Positions 34,242-44,588 of a stretch of DNA of 64,000 bases are shown piece after piece. How positions within the stretch are numbered: position 1 is the first letter of the stretch; each line of letters starts with the position of its first letter. The notes beneath the pieces are model-generated. The model did not search any database, was not told the DNA's origin, and saw only the letters and a list, made by a program, of their open reading frames with translations. The position numbers were made by a program, and so were the translations under genes. Source of the stretch: Paenibacillus dauci (lineage in GTDB: Bacteria; Bacillota; Bacilli; Paenibacillales; Paenibacillaceae); contig NZ_LAQQ01000001.1 in assembly GCF_000971985.1 (NCBI RefSeq), forward strand, positions 682,001-746,000, given 5' to 3'.

Positions 34242-34886
34242 TTATTTGGCCTGCAGATACATGAGTGCACTCGTGCGATCATTCACACCCATTTTTGCAT
34301 AAATAATACTGATGTAGTTACGTACAGTTCCACTATGGATATATAGTTGCTGGGCAATCTGCTTATTGGAAAGCCCCTTTCTCATAAGCGTGATAATCTC
34401 CTGCTCCCTCCTTGTAAAATCAGCGAACTGGCCGAAAACAGCTCGGTCAGCCTCTAACGATCGCCGATTTATCGTTTCTGCCAGTTGAATAGCGACAGCT
34501 GCCGGCATCGTAAACTGGCCGGCTGTCACACTGCGAATCGTCTGAATCAATAGACGGCTGTCCATATCCTTGAGCAGATAACCATTGGCTCCACTTCTCA
34601 TGCCTTCCATAATATATTGCTCATCCATAAAGGTAGAGAGCAGCAGCACAATTATATCGGGATGATGCTGTTTGATTTGACGGGCGCAGCATATTCCATC
34701 CATAACCGGCATCTGAATATCCAGTAGCACAATATCCGGCTCGTTCCGGTGTACCATTTCCCAGGCTTCCTGGCCGTTCGCAGCTGTATTCACGACGATG
34801 ATGTCTTCTTCCAATTCCAGTATGGTCTTTAGCCCTTCCCTCATTAGCGTCTGATCATCCGCCACCAGCAATTTCAGCTCATTCAT
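34242..34886 (-). CDS. NarL/LuxR-type response regulator
   Basis: 214 residues: a receiver domain with D10/D11 and phospho-acceptor D56 (DIVLLDIQMPVMDGI), then a LuxR-type helix-turn-helix (FTRREQEIITLMRKGLSNKQ, IAQQLYIHSGTVRNYISIIY) at about 148-210. ATG 34886 follows GGGAGAAG and overlaps the end of the kinase gene by 8 bases. Close to DesR/LiaR-type regulators; targets unknown. Confidence 0.93.
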   Translation of the reverse strand: MNELKLLVADDQTLMREGLKTILELEEDIIVVNTAANGQEAWEMVHRNEPDIVLLDIQMPVMDGICCARQIKQHHPDIIVLLLSTFMDEQYIMEGMRSGANGYLLKDMDSRLLIQTIRSVTAGQFTMPAAVAIQLAETINRRSLEADRAVFGQFADFTRREQEIITLMRKGLSNKQIAQQLYIHSGTVRNYISIIYAKMGVNDRTSALMYLQAK

Positions 34887-35736
34887 AAGCTTCTCCCGCC
34901 ACATTACATACCGGCATCCGAATAAACAGTTGGGTCCAGGCAGGAGTGTTCGAATACAAATTAAGCATCCCTCCCCAATCTTCGACCCGCTGCTGTAATG
35001 TACTTAATCCAAACCCAAAATGAACCTGAGATGGGCAGCTACCTTTATTGGCAAGTTTGAATATGATCTGCTCGTTCTGCTGATGCAGCCAAAACCGGAA
35101 ACAGCCGCTACGTCCATGCCGGATTCCGTTCGTAATTCCTTCCTGCAGCGCCTGACAGATCAATTTCTGCTGGGAATAAGCAAGCTCCGGGAGAGATCCG
35201 ACGGCACAATCAATCTCAATAGAAGTGTGTTTATGAATATTATTAATAATAAGAGCAATTTCGGAGGCTAGATTCATCGAGGGAGTCTGGCTGGCCATAT
35301 GATGAATAAATCGCCGAATCTCCTCGATTCCGTGCCGGATCAATTCCTGAGAAGATTCGAGCTTTTCGCGTGTCACAGTTGGATTGATATCCAGCAGCTT
35401 TTGGGCTGCGTCCAGCTGGATCACGGAAATGATCAGTGTATGACTGACAACATTATGAATATCCCTTGCAATGCGACGTCGTTCTTCGGTTAGCAGCTGC
35501 TCGGTGATCCATTGCTCAGTCAACAATGTGTTGGGATATTGCACTGGAGATGTACAATAATACAAACCTGCCTGTTTATTGGGGGAACTGTGCGAAGAAG
35601 CAGACAAACCAAGCGGAATGGTCTGTTCGTCTATCGCTGCATGCGGTATGATAGGAATGTCTGCGTATTTCTTCCGTGAACGTTGATTTTGTTTTATTTT
35701 GCAATGCAGTGCCGATCCAACGTTGGCTGACTTCAT
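34879..35736 (-). CDS. Cytoplasmic histidine kinase, HisKA_3 (NarX/DesK) type
   Basis: 285 residues from ATG 35736, set by AAGGAG. The first 85 residues are basic and polar without any membrane helix, so it senses inside the cell or through a partner. HisKA_3 phospho-His is in ERRRIARDIHNVVSHTL. The ATPase domain has the N box GITNGIRHG and GFGLSTLQQRVEDWGG, but the adenine-binding Asp of the DNG motif is replaced (LANKGSCPS). ATP binding may be weak, or the domain unusual. Co-transcribed with the regulator that follows. Confidence 0.88.
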   Translation of the reverse strand: MKSANVGSALHCKIKQNQRSRKKYADIPIIPHAAIDEQTIPLGLSASSHSSPNKQAGLYYCTSPVQYPNTLLTEQWITEQLLTEERRRIARDIHNVVSHTLIISVIQLDAAQKLLDINPTVTREKLESSQELIRHGIEEIRRFIHHMASQTPSMNLASEIALIINNIHKHTSIEIDCAVGSLPELAYSQQKLICQALQEGITNGIRHGRSGCFRFWLHQQNEQIIFKLANKGSCPSQVHFGFGLSTLQQRVEDWGGMLNLYSNTPAWTQLFIRMPVCNVAGEAYE

Positions 35737-36265
35737 TGTAACGCTCCTTCCTCGTATCATTTTCAGGGAAACAGAATATAACCATGTCCACAAACAGCGA
35801 ATGTATCGAACCGATACTCTTGATTATGAATGGATGATCGCTCTATAAATGACGCTGATATCCATGCGTTGATCTTCGATGTCTCTCTGCTTCTCTCCAG
35901 CCCTCCTTCTTTTCTTACCAACAGAATTATCCATTTAATGATAATAAATCCTGTTTATGTTTATTATATCTCTGTTCTGAGCAAAATATGCACGTATCTC
36001 CTTCGTTGATCGGTCTCTTCCTACTTCGGATTCATCTGCTTATCCGGCTGTCCAAACCGAAACATCTGTAGCGCCTATCCTTCTATTGTTGTACAATAAA
36101 ATGCGGTAAACCTATTTGACGAGCGGGTTATTATTGTCTATTTTCGTGTTTCTGTAGCCTACATTCAAAGCTGCCAAGAAACGATGTTTCCTGTTTACAG
36201 AATAAATGGATTTTTGTACAGCTTACCCGGGCTCTGAAAGAAATAAATCATAAGGATGGTTACAC
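35737..36265. other. Intergenic region, 529 bases
   Basis: Divergent region between the two-component system and the methyltransferase. A possible plus-strand promoter TTGACG, 17 bases, TATTTT lies at 36117-36145. No gene or clear RNA structure seen. Confidence 0.5.
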
Positions 36266-37129
36266 ATGTATATTGCAGATCAATGGAAAGACTATGAATT
36301 AATCGATACCGGTGATGGAGAGCGCTTGGAGCGCTGGGGAGAAATCCTGCTGCGTCGTCCCGACCCACAGATCATCTGGCCCAAAAAATCCGATGATCCA
36401 CGCTGGAATCAGGTACACGGTCATTATCATCGCAGTTCCTCCGGTGGTGGCGAATGGGAATGGAAACGCAAAATTCCGGAAAAATGGGAGCTGGGTTATC
36501 AACAGCTGAAATTCCACATCAAACCGACCAACTTTAAGCATACCGGTCTGTTCCCTGAGCAGGCAGCCAACTGGAGCTGGATGATGGACAAAATTCGCAA
36601 CGCCGGACGTCCCATCTCTGTGCTTAATCTGTTTGCTTACACAGGCGGAGCAACAGTAGCTGCTTCTTCGGCAGGCGCGGAAGTAGTACATGTCGATGCA
36701 GCCAAAGGTATGGTGCAGTGGGCGAAAGAAAATCATCAACTGTCCGGTATCGGCGATCGTCCGGTACGCTTTATTACAGATGATGTATTCAAGTTTGTTC
36801 AGCGTGAACAGCGCCGCGGTAATAAATATGATGCAATTATTATGGATCCTCCCTCCTATGGACGCGGACCAGGTGGAGAAATGTGGAAACTGGAACAGAG
36901 TCTGTATCCGTTCCTGGAATCCTGCATGAGCATCATGTCTGATCAGCCGCTGTTCATGCTGATCAACTCGTATACTACGGGTCTGGCTCCAACCGTATTG
37001 TCCAACATTCTGAGTATGACAATGAAGCAGCAGTATGGCGGAACCATTTCCTCGGGAGAGATTGGTCTGCCGATTACCAATTCCGGAATGACCCTGCCAT
37101 GCGGTATCCTGGGTCGCTGGGAGAGCTGA
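36266..37129 (+). CDS. Class I SAM-dependent methyltransferase, RlmI/RlmK-like
   Basis: 287 residues. The Rossmann core has SVLNLFAYTGGATVAASSAG near 123 (SAM loop), VVHVDAAKGMVQWAKEN and the catalytic IIMDPPSYGRGPGGEMW near 196. DPPSY places it near 23S rRNA m5C/m7G methyltransferases (RlmI/RlmK), but the N-terminal PUA domain is missing. Seven bases separate it from a pseudouridine synthase, so an RNA-modification operon is likely. Confidence 0.88.
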   Translation: MYIADQWKDYELIDTGDGERLERWGEILLRRPDPQIIWPKKSDDPRWNQVHGHYHRSSSGGGEWEWKRKIPEKWELGYQQLKFHIKPTNFKHTGLFPEQAANWSWMMDKIRNAGRPISVLNLFAYTGGATVAASSAGAEVVHVDAAKGMVQWAKENHQLSGIGDRPVRFITDDVFKFVQREQRRGNKYDAIIMDPPSYGRGPGGEMWKLEQSLYPFLESCMSIMSDQPLFMLINSYTTGLAPTVLSNILSMTMKQQYGGTISSGEIGLPITNSGMTLPCGILGRWES

Positions 37130-37135
37130 TCAGGT

Positions 37136-37861
37136 ATGAGTACACCGAACACATCTATTCCCGTTTTATTCGAGGATAATCATGTACTGGCTGTAGTGAA
37201 ACCGGTGAATATTCCTTCCCAGGAAGATAATACCGGCGATCCTGATATGCTGACCCTGCTCAAAGCAGATCTCAAGGAACGACATAATAAGCCAGGCAAT
37301 GTATTTCTCGGTCTGGTGCACCGGCTTGATCGTCCGGTTGGTGGCGCAATGGTATTTGCCAAAACGTCCAAAGCCGCTTCCCGTTTATCTGAGACGGTAC
37401 GCAGTCGCAGTATGATTAAACAGTATGCTGCTGTTGTAAGAGGTGTACCTGCGCGTACACAGGGTACTTTAAAAGATACACTGCTCAAGGATTCGCGGAC
37501 GAATACAGTCGCTGTCGTCAAACCAGGAACTGCCGGTGGCAAAGATGCTGTGCTTGATTACGAAGTTATTGCCAGTACGGGAGAACTATCTCTCGTACTG
37601 ATTCATCTGCATACCGGACGTTCCCATCAGATTCGTGTGCAGATGGCTCACAGCGGTCATCCACTGTATGGCGATCAGAAATATGGCGCCGACGTTAACA
37701 GCAAAGGCGAGCAATTGGCTCTCTGGTCGGTATGCACAGGTATACCACATCCGGTCTCCAAGGAAATGATGACGTTTGTCTCGCTTCCTCCGCGTACGCG
37801 TCCATGGACGCAATGGAATGAAGCGGTATATGAACAGATTCGGGTTCAACTTGGTGAGTAA
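37136..37861 (+). CDS. RluA-family pseudouridine synthase
   Basis: 241 residues. It converts uridine in rRNA or tRNA to pseudouridine. The catalytic Asp is in GLVHRLDRPVGGAMVFAKTS near residue 66, with RSHQIRVQMAHSGHPLYGDQ downstream as in the RluA family. No S4 domain is present. Coupled to the preceding methyltransferase gene. Confidence 0.93.
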   Translation: MSTPNTSIPVLFEDNHVLAVVKPVNIPSQEDNTGDPDMLTLLKADLKERHNKPGNVFLGLVHRLDRPVGGAMVFAKTSKAASRLSETVRSRSMIKQYAAVVRGVPARTQGTLKDTLLKDSRTNTVAVVKPGTAGGKDAVLDYEVIASTGELSLVLIHLHTGRSHQIRVQMAHSGHPLYGDQKYGADVNSKGEQLALWSVCTGIPHPVSKEMMTFVSLPPRTRPWTQWNEAVYEQIRVQLGE

Positions 37862-37932
37862 TCAATCGGGTGAATCGAAATAAATTTCACAGAATAAATG
37901 AGTCTATAAAATAATTAAATGGATAGAACAAA

Positions 37933-37997
37933 CCAAAAAAGCTTTTCCACATGTATTCTTGGGATAGTCAAAGAATACAGGGAAAAGCTTTTTTGGC
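37933..37997. terminator. Long bidirectional terminator
   Basis: AAAAAAGCTTTTCC with TGTATTCTT pairs with AAGAATACA and GGAAAAGCTTTTTT, between the pseudouridine synthase and parC. Confidence 0.9.
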
Positions 37998-38049
37998 TAT
38001 TTGTATTTAGTATTTATTGTTCGTTGCTTGTTATTTTCCTTTTGATTGC

Positions 38050-40512
38050 TTACTTATTGGTAGCCGATGATGACAAGTCTTCCAATACAGCGATAATCGT
38101 ATCATTTTTGTCGAGCGTGACAATCGATTTGCCAATATGTCGTCGTTCATCCGTTTGCACTGCTAGCTTGCTGTTAAATGGAATCGTACGGTTCGGCGGT
38201 ACCATCGCTATGAAGGATCGATTGTCCCTGCAGATAAAAGCAGCAATAATACAGTTGCCATTTGGCTTCACGCGTTTGCCTTCTTTGAGTTCAAAGGTCG
38301 ATACCCCTTTGCCTCCGCGGCTCTGTGTCTGATATTGCAGCATGGAGGTGCGTTTGGCATAACCCAGATCGGTCATGACCATGAGTTGTCCGTCTTCTTC
38401 TCCATCTACCCATAGGGAAATCGCTACTTCATCATTATCCATCAACTGTATACCCCGTACCCCTGTCGATACCCTGCCCATTGGACTGACTTCCTCCGCC
38501 CGGAAGCGGATGCTCATTCCATTACGGGTAATCAGCATCAGGTCACGCGCCTGATCGCCACGGCTGACGGATATGACTTCATCACCTTCACCCAGCTTGC
38601 AGGCTGCTACAGCTCCCGAGCGCTTGGTTGCATAATCTTTGACTTCTGTTCGCTTGACCTGTCCCCGCTTGGTAACAAATACGAGACTGCCTGTCTCTTC
38701 TTCAAGATTGCGTACCGGAATAATGTCCACAATTCGGTCTTCCCGTGTCATCGAGATCACGTTGACAATGGCCGTACCGGTCTCTTTCCATTTGAAATCT
38801 GGAATCTGATGCACAGGCAGCAGGAAATACTGACCGCGCTGCGTGAAGATCAAAAGGCTGTCCAGCGTATTGACATCGATCACCTGACGAATAAAGTCAT
38901 CTTCCTTGGCGCCTGAACCGCTGCGCTCTGCACCTGAACGATTAAATGACATCATGCTTGTACGCTTGATGTATCCACCATTGGACAGAGTAACCAGCAC
39001 ATCCTCCGAGTTCACCATAACTTCCAGATTGACTTTTAATTCTTCCACTTCATCACGGATCTCGGAGCGGCGCTCGATTCCGTATTTATCATAACTTTCC
39101 ATCAATTCTTTTTTGATCACACCGATCAGCTTTTTGTCACTGTCCAGAATCGATTGAAGATTTTTGATTTTTTTCTGAATATCGCTCAGTTCTTTTTCTA
39201 CCTGATTGATCTCCAGATTGGTTAGACGGTATAATTGCAGGCTCAGAATCGCATCTGCCTGACGCTCGGTCAGTCCGAACATCCACTGCAGATTTTGATG
39301 GGCATCCTGACGATTTTTGGATGCCTTGATTGCTGCAATTACTTCATCCAGAATATTCAGTGCTTTGGCGAGTCCTTCCAGTACATGCGCACGATCTTCC
39401 AGTTTGTCCAGATCATAGCGTGTGCGGCGGGTTACCACTTCACGCTGGTGAGCGATATACGCCTGCAGGATGTTTTTCAGACCCAGCTGCTGTGGGGCTT
39501 TGTTAACAATAGCCACCATATTAAAATTATAAGCTACCTGCAGATCGGTTTTTTTGAGCAGATAAGCCAGAATACCTTCGGCATCAGCGTCTTTTTTCAG
39601 TTCGACAACGACACGCAGACCATCGCGTCCGCTCTCGTCGCGCACTTCGGCGATCCCTTCGACTTTTTTCTCCAGACGGATATTCTCCATCGCTGTCACC
39701 AGACGTACCTTGACAACCTGGTATGGAATCTCGGTAATGACAATCTGCTGCTTACCGCCACGCATAGTCTCGATCTCGGTTTTGGAGCGCACATAGATGC
39801 GTCCTTTGCCGGTCTCATAAGCATCACGAATACCGCTGCCGCCCATGATAATGCCGCCTGTCGGGAAATCCGGACCTTTGACATAGTTCATCAGTTCATC
39901 CAGTTCCATCGATGGATTCTCCATGAGAGCAATACAGGCTTCGATTACTTCGCGCAGGCTGTGCGGTGGAATCTCGGTCGCAAAACCGGAAGAAATACCA
40001 CTGACTCCATTAACCAGCAGATTCGGATAACGTGCCGGCAGAACCGTTGGTTCCTTGGTCGTGTTATCGAAATTGTCCTTGAACTGCACGGTATTTCGGT
40101 CAATATCGCGCAAAATCTCCATGGCAATAGACGAAAGGCGCGCTTCCGTGTAACGCATGGCTGCTGCCGGATCATCATCGGGAGAACCCCAGTTACCATG
40201 ACCATCAACCAGCGTATGTCCCATTTTCCATGGTTGTGCCATACGTACCATACCATCATAGATGGAAGAGTCACCGTGCGGGTGATAGTTACCCATCACA
40301 TCACCGACGGTTTTTGCAGATTTACGATAGCCTTTTTCCGGTGTATTGCCGGATTCGTACATCGCGTAAAGAATACGGCGTTGTACCGGTTTTAGTCCGT
40401 CCCGTACATCGGGAATCGCACGATCCTGGATAATATATTTGGAATAACGACCAAATCGGTCTCCGACGACTTCTTCAAGAAACGCCGGCATATACTGTTC
40501 ATTTGTAGCCAT
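38050..40512 (-). CDS. parC: DNA topoisomerase IV subunit A
   Basis: 820 residues. It cuts and rejoins DNA to unlink daughter chromosomes. The breakage domain has [33 protein letters not shown] and the active Tyr Y121 in [11 protein letters not shown]; the C-terminal half is a beta-pinwheel of repeats ([34 protein letters not shown]). The quinolone-pocket residues are S82 and D86, where Staphylococcus aureus GrlA has S80 and E84, so no resistance change is evident at S82. AAGGTGA precedes ATG. It follows parE after 157 bases. Confidence 0.97.
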   Translation of the reverse strand: MATNEQYMPAFLEEVVGDRFGRYSKYIIQDRAIPDVRDGLKPVQRRILYAMYESGNTPEKGYRKSAKTVGDVMGNYHPHGDSSIYDGMVRMAQPWKMGHTLVDGHGNWGSPDDDPAAAMRYTEARLSSIAMEILRDIDRNTVQFKDNFDNTTKEPTVLPARYPNLLVNGVSGISSGFATEIPPHSLREVIEACIALMENPSMELDELMNYVKGPDFPTGGIIMGGSGIRDAYETGKGRIYVRSKTEIETMRGGKQQIVITEIPYQVVKVRLVTAMENIRLEKKVEGIAEVRDESGRDGLRVVVELKKDADAEGILAYLLKKTDLQVAYNFNMVAIVNKAPQQLGLKNILQAYIAHQREVVTRRTRYDLDKLEDRAHVLEGLAKALNILDEVIAAIKASKNRQDAHQNLQWMFGLTERQADAILSLQLYRLTNLEINQVEKELSDIQKKIKNLQSILDSDKKLIGVIKKELMESYDKYGIERRSEIRDEVEELKVNLEVMVNSEDVLVTLSNGGYIKRTSMMSFNRSGAERSGSGAKEDDFIRQVIDVNTLDSLLIFTQRGQYFLLPVHQIPDFKWKETGTAIVNVISMTREDRIVDIIPVRNLEEETGSLVFVTKRGQVKRTEVKDYATKRSGAVAACKLGEGDEVISVSRGDQARDLMLITRNGMSIRFRAEEVSPMGRVSTGVRGIQLMDNDEVAISLWVDGEEDGQLMVMTDLGYAKRTSMLQYQTQSRGGKGVSTFELKEGKRVKPNGNCIIAAFICRDNRSFIAMVPPNRTIPFNSKLAVQTDERRHIGKSIVTLDKNDTIIAVLEDLSSSATNK

Positions 40513-40669
40513 CCGTTCACCTTACCTTCCGGCCGCAGCCGGATTATTTTATCAAGCATAATCAGCATATAAATAGCTATTCGTGCAAAAAGGAATGAAA
40601 ACCATCCCTGAAAGCTGGTGTGTCTCATTCCTGATTGCCGTCTATAGCGTGCATTGTTGTATTAGAATA

Positions 40670-42655
40670 TTATTCTTCGTATTCTGTAAAATCGACATTT
40701 TCGACGATCCAGCGTTTGCGCGGATCAACCTTATCACCCATCAGTGTAGATACACGACGTTCTGCCTTGGCAGCATCCTCGATCTGTACCTGCAACAGCG
40801 TACGGCTCTCGGGATTCATCGTTGTCTCCCATAACTGATCGGGATTCATCTCGCCAAGACCTTTGTAACGCTGCAGTTCTACATTGCGTCCAAATTCCTT
40901 GAGTGATTTTTCCAATTGCTCATCAGTCCATGCATAACGTTCATTGGTCTTTTTGCCGGAACGCTGAGTAATCTTGAACAGCGGCGGCTGAGCGATATAG
41001 ATACGTCCCTGGTCAATCAGCGGCTTCATATACCGATAGAAGAACGTCAGCAACAGCACCTGAATATGCGCTCCATCCGTATCCGCATCGGTCATGATAA
41101 TGATTTTGGAATAATTGCTGTCTTCAATTGCAAACTCGGGACCAATACCAGCACCAATTGCCGAAGTGATCGCGCGATATTCCTCATTTTTCATTACATC
41201 TGCCAACTTGGATTTCTCCGGATTCATCGGCTTGCCTTTAAGCGGCAAAATGGCCTGAATCTTGGAGTCACGTCCCTGCTTGGCAGATCCACCGGCAGAA
41301 TCACCCTCTACAATAAACAGCTCGTTGCGGGAAAAGTCCTTGGATTGTGCCGGACTCAGCTTGCCGTTCAGATTGGAACTCTCGCTGCGTTTGCGGCCCG
41401 TACGCATATCGTCACGTGCCTTGCGCGCAGCTTCACGCGCTCTGGATGCTTGGATTGCCTTTTTGATCAGCTTCTGGCTGACCTGAGGGTTTTCTTCGAG
41501 AAAACGCTGCATACTCTCTGCTACGACTGCATCTACAGCTCCGCGTGCAGAGGAGCTACCCAGCTGATCCTTGGTCTGACCGACAAATTCCACTTCGGCC
41601 ATCTTGACGCTGATAACAGCCATCATGCCTTCACGCAGATCGCCGCCCTCCAGATTCTTTTCTTTTTCCTTCAGCATGGCATTTTTGCGGGCATAATCAT
41701 TCAGAACACGGGTGTACGCCGTCTTGAATCCGGTCTCGTGCGTACCGCCTCCGCGTGTAGGAATCGAATTGACAAAGGAAGCGATCGTCTCGGTATAACC
41801 TGCGTTATATTGCAGCGCAATCTCTACCTCGATATCTTCACGCTCTGCATTAAAATGAATCACATCATGCAATACATCCTTGCCTTCGTTCAGATATTCG
41901 ACGAACTGGCTGGCGCCGCCTTCGTAATAGAAACGATCAGCTTTGTCATTGCGCTCGTCGCTGAGCAGAATTTCCAGTCCCGAGTTCAGGAAGGCAATCT
42001 CCTGCAGACGCTCGGACAGTGTATCATAGTTAAGTGCAATCCCGTTCTGGAATACCCGGATATCCGGTTTGAAGGTAACTTTGGTACCGGTGACTTTGGT
42101 CTTGCCGATCACTTCCAGACCGGTTACAGGCTCACCGACATGCTCCTTGCCCTTTTTGTCCATCCAGTACTCGAACCGCTGACGGTGAATACCGCCATCC
42201 CGGTAAATTTCTACTTCCAGCCATTCGGAGAGTGCATTGGTAACCGAAGCTCCTACGCCATGCAGACCACCGGATTTTTTGTATCCTCCGCCGCCGAATT
42301 TACCGCCGGCATGCAAAATGGTAAATACGACCTGAGGCGTTGGGATGCCGCTTTTGTGCATTCCCGTCGGAATTCCCCGGCCGTTATCGTATACGGTTAC
42401 GGAACCGTCTTTGTTTAGGCTAATTTCAATTTTGTCGCAATGCTTTGCAAGATGCTCGTCGACTGCATTGTCCACAATCTCCCAGACAAGATGATGCAGT
42501 CCAGACGAACTTGTACTACCGATATACATCCCCGGACGCTTCCGTACGGCAACAAGCCCTTCGAGCACCTGAATGTCGTCAGCATCATACCCTGTAGCTG
42601 GCGGATTAGCGCCGCTTTGGGATGAATTTGTAAGTGAATCGATCTGTTCGACCAT
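40670..42655 (-). CDS. parE: DNA topoisomerase IV subunit B
   Basis: 661 residues. The GHKL ATPase domain has EIVDNAVDEHLA, VYDNGRGIPTGMH and GGLHGVGASVTNALS; the TOPRIM domain has NELFIVEGDSAGGSAKQGRD and IMTDADTDGAHI. The spelling KQGRDSKIQAILPLKGKPMN and the pairing with parC mark it as ParE rather than GyrB. AAAGGGGGG precedes ATG. The 312 bases upstream (42656-42967) show no gene or clear structure. Confidence 0.97.
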   Translation of the reverse strand: MVEQIDSLTNSSQSGANPPATGYDADDIQVLEGLVAVRKRPGMYIGSTSSSGLHHLVWEIVDNAVDEHLAKHCDKIEISLNKDGSVTVYDNGRGIPTGMHKSGIPTPQVVFTILHAGGKFGGGGYKKSGGLHGVGASVTNALSEWLEVEIYRDGGIHRQRFEYWMDKKGKEHVGEPVTGLEVIGKTKVTGTKVTFKPDIRVFQNGIALNYDTLSERLQEIAFLNSGLEILLSDERNDKADRFYYEGGASQFVEYLNEGKDVLHDVIHFNAEREDIEVEIALQYNAGYTETIASFVNSIPTRGGGTHETGFKTAYTRVLNDYARKNAMLKEKEKNLEGGDLREGMMAVISVKMAEVEFVGQTKDQLGSSSARGAVDAVVAESMQRFLEENPQVSQKLIKKAIQASRAREAARKARDDMRTGRKRSESSNLNGKLSPAQSKDFSRNELFIVEGDSAGGSAKQGRDSKIQAILPLKGKPMNPEKSKLADVMKNEEYRAITSAIGAGIGPEFAIEDSNYSKIIIMTDADTDGAHIQVLLLTFFYRYMKPLIDQGRIYIAQPPLFKITQRSGKKTNERYAWTDEQLEKSLKEFGRNVELQRYKGLGEMNPDQLWETTMNPESRTLLQVQIEDAAKAERRVSTLMGDKVDPRKRWIVENVDFTEYEE

Positions 42656-42967
42656 TCATGGCCCCCCTTTATTTATTGCAATCATGCTTCGTACTTCTCA
42701 ACCTACGCTTTAGTAGTATAATGGTTTGTCCAAAATTACGCCATAGCCAGCTGAACAATCATTTTCGGTATCGGAAAGGATCATTATACCATTCCAGTCA
42801 ACCTGCAGCTTTGCATAAGCATACCATAAGGCGCAAGCCTACCACACATTATGATTTACATAAAATGTAATTTATACGCACATTGTTCGCTCATAATGCA
42901 AACACATGTTTCCATTTCTTTATTCTAAAGCAATCCATGCTATTCGTAAAGCAAATGTTGCAAAGGA

Positions 42968-43396
42968 TTAGGAAGACCAGCGTATACCTTTGTAATAATT
43001 GATAATTTCAGGACTCATATGGTGCAGAAATTCAAGTTCCGCTTCGCTGCTACCCATTAGCGCTTCAAAAATGCAGCAGTTTAGTACATCTCTTGTTCGT
43101 TCGTCACAGTCGTCGAATAGTTCCTCCACAAACTCAAAAATGAACGAAATCTCCTGTTCCAGCTTGTCCTTGGATGTATAAAATGTTTGAATCGTCTGCT
43201 CATAGTAATTATATTCTGTATGGTCACAATCTCTGAAGGCATAAATAATAGCCAGAATAAAAGAACCAAATCCTCCATAGCACATATAGACCGAATCATC
43301 ATTCCATTCATACGCATAGTCAAATACAGGAAAACGGCCAGCCAGTCTTGTAAGCATCAATTTTTCCCATTCTGCCTGCACAGGCTCACTCTTCAT
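42968..43396 (-). CDS. Hypothetical acidic protein, possible DUF7674-like immunity fold
   Basis: 142 residues, very acidic and helical, with no signal peptide. The C-terminal part (FIFEFVEELFDDCDERTRDV, then LNCCIFEALMGSSEAELEFL, HHMSPEIINYYKGI) resembles small SMI/DUF7674-type proteins linked to toxin immunity, but this is a loose likeness. GGGAGTGAG precedes ATG. No toxin gene is beside it. Function unknown. Confidence 0.6.
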   Translation of the reverse strand: MKSEPVQAEWEKLMLTRLAGRFPVFDYAYEWNDDSVYMCYGGFGSFILAIIYAFRDCDHTEYNYYEQTIQTFYTSKDKLEQEISFIFEFVEELFDDCDERTRDVLNCCIFEALMGSSEAELEFLHHMSPEIINYYKGIRWSS

Positions 43397-43438
43397 TCAC
43401 GCTCACTCCCTTTCTTTTGCAGGAGTCGTTCCTATCCA

Positions 43439-43487
43439 AAATAAGCCTGCCCTGGATGCATTGGCATCATACCGGGCAGACTTATTC
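43439..43487 (-). terminator. Terminator of the ABC-2 exporter operon
   Basis: AATAAGcCTGCCC pairs with GGGCAGaCTTATT, downstream of the permease gene. Confidence 0.75.
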
Positions 43488-43598
43488 ATTGTAACGGATT
43501 GTCAAATGTATGAACAGCTCATGATTACTGCACTATCGAATGCGCTACTTTACCTGCCGAGAAATCTGCAAATACAAGGCGGCAAGATGCATACTATG

Positions 43599-44588
43599 CT
43601 AGTTCATTACATCCCGCTTGGTAAATACCGCAAAAGATACGACAAGTGAAGCAGCCGCCCAGATCGCGAGCACAGCCAGCGAGAACGGCAGGGTCATGCC
43701 TTCAATCGGTGCAGGACTACCTGATAGATAATTGGTCAGGCCCAGATTGACCATAAACAGATATTTGGCGCTACTCCAGGAAGAAGCCATATTGGTCAGA
43801 ATTGTACCGGCGATCAGCGCTGCCATCATAATCACAATACTGGCTGCTGTACTACGCACCAGTACCGATACCATAAAGGCAAGTAGCCCCACAGTCAGTC
43901 CGACAAACCAGATCAATCCCATCTGCATCAGAATAAACTGCCACTGATCCACCGCATGAACGGTAGCCATATCCACTCCTGCCTCGCTTGGCTGGAAGCC
44001 GGTAAATACAGGAATGGTAAAGCCCGAATACCCGAATACCAGTCCCGATATGGCATAACAGATAATAAAAGTCGATACAACGATCAGTGACACAAACATC
44101 GTCAGCGTAATCAGCTTGCTGAACAAGATTTTCCATCGTCGTACCGGCCGGGTAAGCAGCATTTTGATCGTGCCCCCCGTTCGTTCACCGGATACCAGAT
44201 CCGAAGCAATCGTCATAATCAGCAGCGGAATAAACAGACTGCTGGAATTATTGAGAAATTCACGGGTAAAGGTAACACCGCCCGGTTCATTTGGATTCAC
44301 ATCATTTTGCAAATAATACTGCATCTGCTGAATAAAGATACGACGGTATTTTTTCCATTCTTCCGGTACCCTGTCACTGCCCAGTGAGTTCTGGTTATCG
44401 GTAATCGCCTGCTGCAGCTCGGTTCGCCAGTCGTCACCAAACTTGGTACGGTTCTCCTGTGCCTGACGCATCTGTGCATAAGTAAACATCGGTACCAGCA
44501 CCAGCAGCACGAGCAGGATGACATAGAACCGCTTTTTCTTGATAATCTTGATCGTCTCATTCTGTACAAGCGGCCAGATGCTATTCAA
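43599..44588 (-). CDS. ABC-2 type exporter permease
   Basis: 329 residues with six membrane helices: one at the N-terminus (FYVILLVLLVLVPMFTYAQM), a large extracytoplasmic loop, then five. SLFIPLLIMTIASDLVSGER followed by GTIKMLLTRPVRRWKI is the usual ABC-2 signature. TTG 44588 is chosen because GGAGGG lies 8 bases upstream; GTG 44597 would touch the site. Overlaps the ATPase gene by 8 bases. Substrate unknown. Confidence 0.87.
   Translation of the reverse strand: MNSIWPLVQNETIKIIKKKRFYVILLVLLVLVPMFTYAQMRQAQENRTKFGDDWRTELQQAITDNQNSLGSDRVPEEWKKYRRIFIQQMQYYLQNDVNPNEPGGVTFTREFLNNSSSLFIPLLIMTIASDLVSGERTGGTIKMLLTRPVRRWKILFSKLITLTMFVSLIVVSTFIICYAISGLVFGYSGFTIPVFTGFQPSEAGVDMATVHAVDQWQFILMQMGLIWFVGLTVGLLAFMVSVLVRSTAASIVIMMAALIAGTILTNMASSWSSAKYLFMVNLGLTNYLSGSPAPIEGMTLPFSLAVLAIWAAASLVVSFAVFTKRDVMN

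Noticed and set aside
39235-40395. 386-codon plus-strand frame
   Set aside because: Antisense to parC with no domain and no ribosome site.
40916-42418. 500-codon plus-strand frame
   Set aside because: Exactly antisense to parE, low-complexity Leu/Phe/Arg-type composition, no ribosome site. It is a shadow of ParE codon use.
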